DNA of 18,033 nucleotides, taken from the NCBI GenBank assembly GCA_036655755.1, contig JAVVPN010000059.1, positions 1-18,033 on the forward strand, in the 5' to 3' direction. Positions 1-6,527 of the stretch are shown here, in pieces; the stretch's first letter is position 1; each line of letters opens with the position of its first letter. The notes below the pieces were generated by a model. That model saw only the letters and a program-made list of their open reading frames with translations, made no database searches and was not told the DNA's origin. The stretch comes from JAUNSR01 sp036655755. GTDB taxonomy: Bacteria; Bacteroidota; Bacteroidia; Bacteroidales; JAUNSR01. The position numbers and the translations under genes are program-made.

Positions 1-394
1 ACCAACTTTTTGCAACACTATGTTCAATATTCATTCCGGAAGGAACTCCCCCATTCCCTGGGAATTTCACTTTATTGTAAGAATACATATCCCATACATG
101 GCCGGCAGGATGAAGATCTGTCTTTTCAAACCCGCTCCAAGTCTTTCCTGCTCCACTTCCATATTCCAATCGTTTACCAACTCGGATAATTGTAAATAAA
201 GCTGTTTTCAATTCTGCTGCAGCTTTACCGTCGGCTTTTTGATAATAACTGTCAATCTCTCCTTCTGACCCGTCCGGAGTTGAGGGAGTTTCAGCTTCAT
301 CGTTCAATATAGGTTCGTCACTCTTTGAGCAACTCTGGAATAATAAAAATGCTAAGAATAAATTTAAGCAAATAAACAAACGTGATTTTTTCAT
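1..394 (-). CDS. Endonuclease I family lipoprotein, 3' part beyond window edge
   Basis: Partial gene reading leftwards off the window; 131 residues are visible from an ATG at 394. The N-terminus (MKKSRLFICLNLFLAFLLFQSC) is a lipoprotein signal peptide with a likely lipidated Cys followed by SKSDE, and then an acidic, Pro/Thr-containing linker. From about residue 50 the protein closely matches the start of the endonuclease I domain in the neighbouring upstream gene, sharing IIRVGKRL, TDLHP, VWDMYSY and MNIEHSVAKSW. The EH pair in the last block corresponds to the catalytic His region of the endonuclease I (EndA/Vvn/BsnA-like, beta-beta-alpha-metal) family. It lies only 15 bp downstream of the upstream nuclease stop codon and is probably co-transcribed with it. 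Inferred role: cell-surface or periplasmic degradation of DNA or RNA for nutrients. The catalytic C-terminal half is outside the window, so its integrity cannot be judged. Confidence 0.85.
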   Translation of the reverse strand, partial: MKKSRLFICLNLFLAFLLFQSCSKSDEPILNDEAETPSTPDGSEGEIDSYYQKADGKAAAELKTALFTIIRVGKRLEYGSGAGKTWSGFEKTDLHPAGHVWDMYSYNKVKFPGNGGVPSGMNIEHSVAKSW

Positions 395-409
395 ATTTAG
401 GTTTATAAA

Positions 410-2470
410 TTATTGGATTAGTAGTTTCTGATGTTTTACCAAATTCCCGGTTCTTACCTGGATAAAATAGATACCCTTATTTTCGATTTTTATTTTTTTT
501 GTCTGACCATTTAATAGAGTCGCTTTTATTTGTTGCCCATCTATATTAAATATCTTTACTTCTGCTCTGTTTCCGATTGTCTCAATGTGGATTTGGTCCC
601 CAACGGCAAATACCTTAATATCAGATGTTTCAATATTATTGATTGATGTAAAAACTTTAGTGCGTGCAACCATCTCTTTTGAAGCTGAAGCCCCTACGAT
701 ATCCGGAGTAACACGATAATAATAGGTAGAGTCAGACTCGAGGCCACTAATTTGCAAGCGATTTGTATTTTCTATCCATTTTGGGAAACCTGATAATGCT
801 ATTTCTTCTGTGGCATTTCCTCCTGAATAAATTTGGGCTGTTGCTAAAAACAAGCGTTTATTTGCCTGAGCATGAAAAGATATTACACTTTCTCCGACCT
901 CAGTTTTAAGACGTTGTTCATATACCTCGTAAGTATCGGTAAGTTTTATTTTACCTATTTCCACTCCATTTTGTTTAATCGTCACAGCTACATCGGAGTC
1001 TTTTGCCCATTTCTTTGCTGAAAAAATTAATTTGCCTCCAACCTCAAGATCCAATTTGGGAGAAGAAATATCTCCTGCCTTACTGCTAGTTCCAATTCTG
1101 ATACCTTTTTTTTCACTATCATCTCGATATATATCATTGCTCGATTTCCAGCCTCCTAAATCAGAAAGAAAGGTAATATCTTCAATTAATACATTTTCAT
1201 GAAAGACTTCCACCTTATTATACACTTCAAGATGAAAGCGATTTGTTTGCGAAGAGGATGTCCAAACAGCATCGAAAGAGGTAGATGTAATGTTTTCAGG
1301 AGTTAATACATCAAATTCTTCCGTAGCTACTGCATTTAGAAAGACATTCCGTTCTTTCACTTCATCTCCTGTAATAGTTAATGTCGCAGAAGCATCTCCT
1401 GCTTTAACAGGGTGGAAAGTGATCATTAAAGTTGTTCCTGCTTCAGCTTCTTCTTGAGAAATAAAGCTCTTTGAAAGTTCAAATAAGGCAGCATCTGCTC
1501 CTGACAAGGTAAATTGTAATCCTGATTTCAGATTTCGTCCCTTTATTGTCACTTCAAGCATTGATACCGATTCATAATGGATAGACTCAAAATTAAACTG
1601 AGTATTATTTGCCGGAGTTATAATTACAGGATAAGCAATACCTGTAAAGAAAAAAGGTTCTCCTTTATTTTCGCCCCACAAATATTCTGCCAATTCCGGA
1701 TAATCGATAAATGGATTCCGGTTCTCTTGAATTTTATAGATCTCTGCAGCTCTGTTCAATTCTTTTTCACTGACAGGATCCTCTCTATTCCACTTTAATA
1801 ATAATTCTGCAGCCCAAGGTTTTAACATTGGATATTTCTCATTATTAAGCATGGTTGGCGCTTGCGTACCGGTCCATTTCAAATCTTCATAGCATGTAAA
1901 CATATACATATAGGCACGCGCGAAATCACCTTTGTACTCATCTAATGGTTCAAAGCTATTTCCGGAATATTCATTACCGAATGAGTTATTTCCGATTTTA
2001 AGCGATCCGACTGTTTTTCCGTCTTTAACCACTCCTAAGGGATAATTACTACGCGCTGAATTTGCGTTCGCATCCGAAGGATTCAAATGGTATAAATCTT
2101 TATAAGCATTATTCTCGGTACCACCCCACCAACTTTTTGCTACACTATGCTCGATATTCATTCCACCTGGGGCTTTGTTATCTGCATTGAAATAACGTTT
2201 CTGATAAGAATACATATCCCATACATATCCTTCCGGATGAAGATCGGTTTTTGCAAACCCACTCCAGGTACTTCCTTCCCCACCTCCATATTGAAGTCGT
2301 TTCCCAACCCGTATAATTTCAGAAAGCGCCGTTTTTAACTCTCCATTAGCTAAACCGGAAGCATCATTATAATAACCTTCCGGAACTTGTCCGCTGATTG
2401 AAAAGATATTTGATAATATCCCCCCTACAAAGAACAGGCTTGTTTTACTTAAGTACTTAAAAATATTCAT
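410..2470 (-). CDS. Secreted multidomain endonuclease I with T9SS C-terminal sorting domain
   Basis: 686 residues. Residues 1-28 form a signal peptide. Residues about 32-265 are an endonuclease I domain: EH at 107-108 (catalytic His), then DLYHLNPSDANANSARSNYP at 125-144, whose N137 matches the metal-binding Asn of Vibrio Vvn-type nucleases. Residues about 280-385 look like an ASH/choice-of-anchor-D beta sandwich (ITFHPVKAGDASATLTI). Residues about 388-605 read as a fibronectin-III-like fold interrupted by a jelly-roll-like insert (about 425-550). The last 70 residues or so resemble a Por/T9SS type A sorting domain (VKIFNIDGQQI, KGIYFIQV, QKLLIQ). The protein is probably exported by Sec, then crosses the outer membrane through the type IX system and is attached or released there. 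This is much larger than single-domain EndA-type nucleases (about 230-290 residues). A close paralogue follows 15 bp downstream. The substrate (DNA or RNA) cannot be told from sequence. Confidence 0.9.
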   Translation of the reverse strand: MNIFKYLSKTSLFFVGGILSNIFSISGQVPEGYYNDASGLANGELKTALSEIIRVGKRLQYGGGEGSTWSGFAKTDLHPEGYVWDMYSYQKRYFNADNKAPGGMNIEHSVAKSWWGGTENNAYKDLYHLNPSDANANSARSNYPLGVVKDGKTVGSLKIGNNSFGNEYSGNSFEPLDEYKGDFARAYMYMFTCYEDLKWTGTQAPTMLNNEKYPMLKPWAAELLLKWNREDPVSEKELNRAAEIYKIQENRNPFIDYPELAEYLWGENKGEPFFFTGIAYPVIITPANNTQFNFESIHYESVSMLEVTIKGRNLKSGLQFTLSGADAALFELSKSFISQEEAEAGTTLMITFHPVKAGDASATLTITGDEVKERNVFLNAVATEEFDVLTPENITSTSFDAVWTSSSQTNRFHLEVYNKVEVFHENVLIEDITFLSDLGGWKSSNDIYRDDSEKKGIRIGTSSKAGDISSPKLDLEVGGKLIFSAKKWAKDSDVAVTIKQNGVEIGKIKLTDTYEVYEQRLKTEVGESVISFHAQANKRLFLATAQIYSGGNATEEIALSGFPKWIENTNRLQISGLESDSTYYYRVTPDIVGASASKEMVARTKVFTSINNIETSDIKVFAVGDQIHIETIGNRAEVKIFNIDGQQIKATLLNGQTKKIKIENKGIYFIQVRTGNLVKHQKLLIQ

Positions 2471-2494
2471 TCCATTTATTTAAAACAAAGATTG

Positions 2495-2502
2495 CAAAAG
2501 TA
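2495..2502 (-). promoter_or_regulatory. Candidate -7 element for the endonuclease genes
   Basis: On the minus strand this reads TACTTTTG, a full match to the Bacteroidetes -7 consensus TAnnTTTG, and is followed by C. It lies about 25 bp upstream of the ATG at 2470. No -33 TTG is seen at the usual spacing, so the call rests on one element and its position. Confidence 0.45.
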
Positions 2503-2637
2503 CATATCTTTTATTTTGTAAGTATTAAATTTTACAAAAAGGATATTCCTTATTGATTTTTTAGCACAATAAAAGAATAAAATTGTATTCAATGACATTT
2601 TTTATGTTGTTTGGCATGTTTTTAGGCTCTCATTTTC

Positions 2638-2645
2638 TATCTTTG
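2638..2645 (+). promoter_or_regulatory. Candidate -7 element for the first exchanger gene
   Basis: TATCTTTG matches TAnnTTTG exactly and is followed by C, 36 bp before the ATG at 2682. A TTTG at 2610-2613 could be the -33 box, but its 24-bp spacing is longer than the usual 19-21. Confidence 0.5.
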
Positions 2646-2681
2646 CAAACCAATTTTAATCCATTTTAAACCCATATCTTC

Positions 2682-4268
2682 ATGGAGCTTTTCCAAAACT
2701 CTTATTTTTCATTATTTGTAATTGTAGCATTAGGCTACATGCTAGGGTCGATAAAGATTAAAGGTGTATCCCTTGATGTATCGGCTGTTATTTTCATCGC
2801 ATTATTGTTTGGTCATTTTGGGGTTGTGATTCCTTCCGATCTACAAAACTTCGGTATGATCTTATTTATCTTTACAATTGGTATTCAGGCAGGGCCGGGA
2901 TTTTTGGACTCCTTTAAGAGCAAAGGTCGGGATTTGGCAATTTTAACCACTATCTTAATTTTAAGTGCAGGATTAGTTGGTTATGGTTGTGGATGGTTCT
3001 TTGATATTGATGCTGCAACAGTTACCGGACTATTGGCCGGAGCATTGACAAGTACTCCCGGTTTAGCTGCTGCTATTGAATCGACAGGGTCTTCACTTTC
3101 TTCTATCGGATATGGTATTGCTTATCCATTTGGAGTTATCGGTGTAATTTTATTTGTAAAATTGCTCCCGAAATTGATGCGGACAAATTTACCTGCGCTT
3201 GAAAAGAAAATTGAAGCAGAACAAGTTGATCAGTATCCAGCTCTTTCTACACGAGTATTTCAGGTAGAAAACCAAGCGGTTCTGGAAAAAACAATCGGAG
3301 AACTTAAATTACGCACAATGACAGGTGCAAATGTATCTCGTCTGATGCATAATGATGATCCTACCTTACCGAAACCAACATCAAAACTTCGTAAGGGCGA
3401 TTTTATTAAAGCTGTAGGTACAATCGATTCTCTTAACAAAATGGAGGTGTTAATTGGCCCGGCTGTTGATACAGATCTACCACTTAAAGAAGGATTCGAA
3501 ATCGAACAAGTATTATTAACTAATACTAAATTGGTTAATGAAACATTAGGTTCTTTAAATCTATTCGCAAATTATGGAGCAACTGCTACACGCGTGCGCC
3601 GTTCTGGTATCGAGATAGCGCCTTCTGCAGACCTAAAACTTAAGTTTGGAGATAAGTTAATGATTGCCGCACCTAAGCAGGAAATGAAACAAATTGCGAT
3701 GGTATTCGGAAATGATGATAAAGCTGTTTCTGCAACAAACTTCTTCCCTATCGCTGCGGGTATTGTATTAGGTGTTTTATTTGGTAAAATAAATATCGCC
3801 ATTGGTGATGGTTTATCATTCTCTCCGGGTTTAACAGGAGGTGTACTTTTAGTTGCAATCTTATTGAGCGGTATTGGTAAAACAGGTCCTATCATGTGGA
3901 CTATGTCGGGTAGTTCTAATACGCTTTTACGCCAATTAGGATTGATTATGTTCTTGGCCGGTGTTGGCACTTCTGCTGGTCAGCATATTGTTGCTACATT
4001 CCAACAACATGGCGCTTTGTTATTTATCGTAGGAGCCGCAATTACTCTTATACCGATGATTATTGCAACTCTCGTTGCTCATTTTGTCTTTAAGATGAAT
4101 ATCCTATATCTGTTAGGGGCTCTTACCGGTGGTATGACTTCAACTCCGGGACTTGCAGCCTGTGATTCTATGACTAAAACGAATCTGCCTACTGTAGCAT
4201 ATGCAACAGTTTATCCAATTGCACTTGTATTGCTGATTGTGGTAATTCAGATATTAGCTATCGTATAA
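2682..4268 (+). CDS. AspT/YidE-family putative exchanger (first copy)
   Basis: 528 residues with the internal duplication of the YidE/YbjL/AspT family (aspartate:alanine exchanger superfamily). Each half has about five or six hydrophobic segments. The repeats carry matching signatures: GLLAGALTSTPGLAA near 116-130 and GALTGGMTSTPGLAAC near 479-494. The soluble centre (about 190-345) consists of two RCK_C/TrkA_C-like regulatory domains (FQVENQAVLEKTIGELKLR; IEQVLLTNTKLVNETLGSLN), which in related proteins can bind small ligands. Known AspT exchanges aspartate for alanine. This copy has the TSTPG form seen in YidE-like proteins, so its substrate is not established. A similar but distinct exchanger lies at 4644-6356. 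A strong terminator follows the stop codon, so the gene is probably monocistronic. Family assignment is firm; aspartate/alanine exchange is only a possibility. Confidence 0.9.
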   Translation: MELFQNSYFSLFVIVALGYMLGSIKIKGVSLDVSAVIFIALLFGHFGVVIPSDLQNFGMILFIFTIGIQAGPGFLDSFKSKGRDLAILTTILILSAGLVGYGCGWFFDIDAATVTGLLAGALTSTPGLAAAIESTGSSLSSIGYGIAYPFGVIGVILFVKLLPKLMRTNLPALEKKIEAEQVDQYPALSTRVFQVENQAVLEKTIGELKLRTMTGANVSRLMHNDDPTLPKPTSKLRKGDFIKAVGTIDSLNKMEVLIGPAVDTDLPLKEGFEIEQVLLTNTKLVNETLGSLNLFANYGATATRVRRSGIEIAPSADLKLKFGDKLMIAAPKQEMKQIAMVFGNDDKAVSATNFFPIAAGIVLGVLFGKINIAIGDGLSFSPGLTGGVLLVAILLSGIGKTGPIMWTMSGSSNTLLRQLGLIMFLAGVGTSAGQHIVATFQQHGALLFIVGAAITLIPMIIATLVAHFVFKMNILYLLGALTGGMTSTPGLAACDSMTKTNLPTVAYATVYPIALVLLIVVIQILAIV

Positions 4269-4286
4269 ATAATTCTTTTCTTATAT

Positions 4287-4322
4287 AAAAAGACTGATTT
4301 CGGTTATGAAATCAGTCTTTTT
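4287..4322 (+). terminator. Rho-independent terminator after the first exchanger
   Basis: Perfect 15-bp stem, AAAAAGACTGATTTC (4287-4301) with GAAATCAGTCTTTTT (4308-4322), and a 6-nt loop. It starts 18 bp past the stop codon and ends in a T tract. It separates the first exchanger from the following small gene and exchanger. Confidence 0.9.
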
Positions 4323-4347
4323 GCGTTTATCAACCTTTTGTGGTCTA

Positions 4348-4384
4348 TGATTGTTTAATATCAAAGAACTTAAATAAACAATCA
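4348..4384 (+). promoter_or_regulatory. 10-bp inverted repeat just before the small gene
   Basis: TGATTGTTTA (4348-4357) and TAAACAATCA (4375-4384) are exact reverse complements separated by 17 nt. The repeat ends 4 nt before the ATG at 4389. It could be an operator for a dimeric regulator, or an RNA hairpin controlling access to the start codon. There is no T tract, so it is not a terminator. No TAnnTTTG element is seen nearby. Confidence 0.4.
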
Positions 4385-4388
4385 AGTT

Positions 4389-4631
4389 ATGAATCTTAAT
4401 GTATCACCCGAAAAAACCCGTCAGATGGTCGAACGTTACAACAGTGATCCTGACAAAGAAACCTTGTCTCGTAAAGAGTATGCACAAAAATTGGCAAAAA
4501 ATGACCCGCAATTTGTGCCTTGGTTATTCGATTTCGAACAAAATGAACAACGGTCAGATCTTTCAACAGGAATGACTCGTGAGGTAAATACAGCCTTCGA
4601 TAATTGGATCGACATCTATCATAATTTTTAA
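4389..4631 (+). CDS. Small soluble protein of unknown function between two exchangers
   Basis: 80 residues, no family recognised. It is hydrophilic and highly charged with no signal peptide or membrane segment, so it is probably cytoplasmic. The first two thirds look helical (PEKTRQMVERYN, SRKEYAQKLAKN), and the C-terminus is aromatic (FDNWIDIYHNF). The central segment PQFVPWLFDFEQNEQ is also rich in aromatic residues. It lies 12 bp upstream of the second AspT-like exchanger and 120 bp downstream of the first, from which a terminator separates it. It is therefore probably co-transcribed with the second exchanger and may be an accessory or regulatory partner; that is inference from position only. 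Codon use resembles its neighbours and the frame is clean, which supports it being a real gene. Confidence 0.75.
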   Translation: MNLNVSPEKTRQMVERYNSDPDKETLSRKEYAQKLAKNDPQFVPWLFDFEQNEQRSDLSTGMTREVNTAFDNWIDIYHNF

Positions 4632-4643
4632 ATACTATTAATT

Positions 4644-6356
4644 ATGTGGGAATGGCTTGTTGGTGTTTTGATAAAATATCCTGAAACGGCAGTTTTCCTA
4701 GCTGTGGGCCTAGGATTTATTATCGGACGAATAAAAATAGGATTTTTTTCTCTAGGTACGGTCGCTAGTGCTTTATTAATAGGTCTTTTATTAGGTCAGT
4801 TAGGCATGACTGTTCCCGGACCTATGCGATCTGCTTTTTTCTTGCTTTTCCTTTTTACGACGGGCTATGCAGTAGGTCCCCAATTTTTTCAGGCAATCGC
4901 AAGCAGTGGAATAAAGCAGGTACTTTTTGCCCTTACGATTTGTATTATCTGCTTCTTATCAGTGTTTGTCATTGCTAAACTTGCCGGATATAATGCCGGA
5001 CAAGCAGGTGGTCTATTTGCCGGCTCACAAACGATTTCTGGAGCATTAGGGGTAGTACCTGAAACAATTTCAGGAAATCCGAATTATTCTCAAGAAACGA
5101 AAGAGGCTTACATCGGGTTTGTTCCCGTTGTATATTCGATTACTTACATATTCGGAGCTGCCGGATCTGCTTTTATACTAGGTATTCTAGGCCCTTGGCT
5201 CTTAGGAGGATTAAGCAAAGTTAAGCAAGAGGTAAAAGAAATTGAAGCATCCATGGGTGAACATCATGTTACGGATAATAGCCCTGCTATTTTCAATGCT
5301 CTACGTCCTGTTACCTTTCGTGCATATCATGTCTCTAATGAATGGTTCAATGATAGCGGACGTAAAGTTTCAGAATTAGAATTACTTCTGATGAATCGTG
5401 AAGATCGCCTGTTTGTTGCACGTATTCGTCATGACAATGTACTCTCTTATGTAAAACCGGATACTCTTATTTATCCTGAAGACGATATTGTAATTAGTGG
5501 ACGTCGTGAATATGCAATGAATGCATCTACTGTAATCGGCCCTGAAATTGCAGATTATGAACTGCTTAATTTCCCGGCTGAACATTTACCGGTAATGATC
5601 AATAAAAAAACTGTGGCCGGAAAAACTGTATTACAGGTTTTATTAATGGACTATATGTATGGCGTAAGCATAAAAAAAATTACCCGTAGCGGAATGAACT
5701 TACGCGTACGCCCCGGAACAGAACTTCTAACTGGCGATATTATAGAAATTGCAGGTATTCCGTCAGACGTAGAGCGTGCGGCAAAGAAACTGGGTTATAT
5801 AAATCGCCCTACCAATATCACCGATATTGTTTTTTTATGTCTTGGTATTGTTGCGGGTGTATACTTCGGATCATTAATGATTAAAGCAGGAAAAATACCT
5901 GTTAGCCTCGGTTCTAGCGGAGGAGTCCTTCTTGCTGGATTATTTTTAGGATGGTTACGTTCTAAACGCCCTACATTCGGAGCAATCCCAGATGCCTCCG
6001 TATGGTTAATGCGAACGCTTGGATTAAGTATGTACGTTGCGATTATAGGTATTGCAGCAGCTCCTAGTTTTTCTACATCATTAAGAGAAATTGGATTAAG
6101 CATTTTACTGTATGGAGCTATCGCAACCACAATTCCTCTTTTAAGCGGCATCTTCCTAGGCAAATATGTTTTCAAATTCAAATCGCCAATCACTTTGGGC
6201 TGTATCGCAGGATCCAGAACGAGCACGCCTTCTTTAGGAGCAATTACAGACCAGTTAAACAGCGATTTACCGACTATCGGTTATTCTTTAACATATGCTG
6301 TAGGAGTGGTTGTCAATCTTATTGGAGCATTATTAATCGTATTATTATTGGCTTGA
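4644..6356 (+). CDS. AspT-like aspartate:alanine exchanger family transporter (second copy)
   Basis: 570 residues, with the two-fold repeat of the aspartate:alanine exchanger family. Hydrophobic segments cover about 12-195 and 392-570. Matching family signatures are GLFAGSQTISGALGVVPETI near 123-142 and GCIAGSRTSTPSLGAITDQL near 519-538. The soluble middle (about 210-385) has two RCK_C/TrkA_C-like domains, ending in GTELLTGDIIEIAGIPSDVE. The first repeat carries SQTISG in place of TSTPG, which makes it closer to the AspT subgroup than the first exchanger is. In AspT systems, electrogenic aspartate(in)/alanine(out) exchange is coupled to a cytoplasmic aspartate 4-decarboxylase to generate proton-motive force; no decarboxylase gene is in the window. 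Likely co-transcribed with the 80-residue gene 12 bp upstream. The substrate is inferred from the family. Confidence 0.88.
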   Translation: MWEWLVGVLIKYPETAVFLAVGLGFIIGRIKIGFFSLGTVASALLIGLLLGQLGMTVPGPMRSAFFLLFLFTTGYAVGPQFFQAIASSGIKQVLFALTICIICFLSVFVIAKLAGYNAGQAGGLFAGSQTISGALGVVPETISGNPNYSQETKEAYIGFVPVVYSITYIFGAAGSAFILGILGPWLLGGLSKVKQEVKEIEASMGEHHVTDNSPAIFNALRPVTFRAYHVSNEWFNDSGRKVSELELLLMNREDRLFVARIRHDNVLSYVKPDTLIYPEDDIVISGRREYAMNASTVIGPEIADYELLNFPAEHLPVMINKKTVAGKTVLQVLLMDYMYGVSIKKITRSGMNLRVRPGTELLTGDIIEIAGIPSDVERAAKKLGYINRPTNITDIVFLCLGIVAGVYFGSLMIKAGKIPVSLGSSGGVLLAGLFLGWLRSKRPTFGAIPDASVWLMRTLGLSMYVAIIGIAAAPSFSTSLREIGLSILLYGAIATTIPLLSGIFLGKYVFKFKSPITLGCIAGSRTSTPSLGAITDQLNSDLPTIGYSLTYAVGVVVNLIGALLIVLLLA

Positions 6357-6451
6357 GAATAAGATTCTTGGAGCATTACAGAATACTGCCGATGCATTTA
6401 TGATTCGGTTATTGTAGTGATTTCCAGACTATCCGAATAATAAAAAATAGA

Positions 6452-6482
6452 AAAGGTCCGCCACGTATAGTAGCGGACCTTT
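6452..6482. terminator. Bidirectional terminator between the second exchanger and rho
   Basis: A 10-bp perfect stem, AAAGGTCCGC (6452-6461) with GCGGACCTTT (6473-6482), and an 11-nt loop. The two flanking genes converge here. On the minus strand the stem is followed by TCTATTTTTTATT, the better U-rich tail, so it probably ends the rho transcript as well as the exchanger transcript. Confidence 0.75.
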
Positions 6483-6527
6483 CTCATATCCTTATTTATT
6501 ATTTGGCTATTTACATTTGTAATCAAA

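Noticed and set aside
3572..3970. 132-codon open frame antisense to the first exchanger
   Set aside because: It is inside a conserved coding region with proline-rich shadow composition and no start context.
5795..6226. 143-codon open frame antisense to the second exchanger
   Set aside because: It lies wholly inside a well-supported gene, has no family features, and its composition is that of a reverse-strand shadow.
6357..6451. Possible tRNA or small RNA gene after the second exchanger
   Set aside because: No cloverleaf, T-loop motif or promoter is seen; only the shared terminator is supported.
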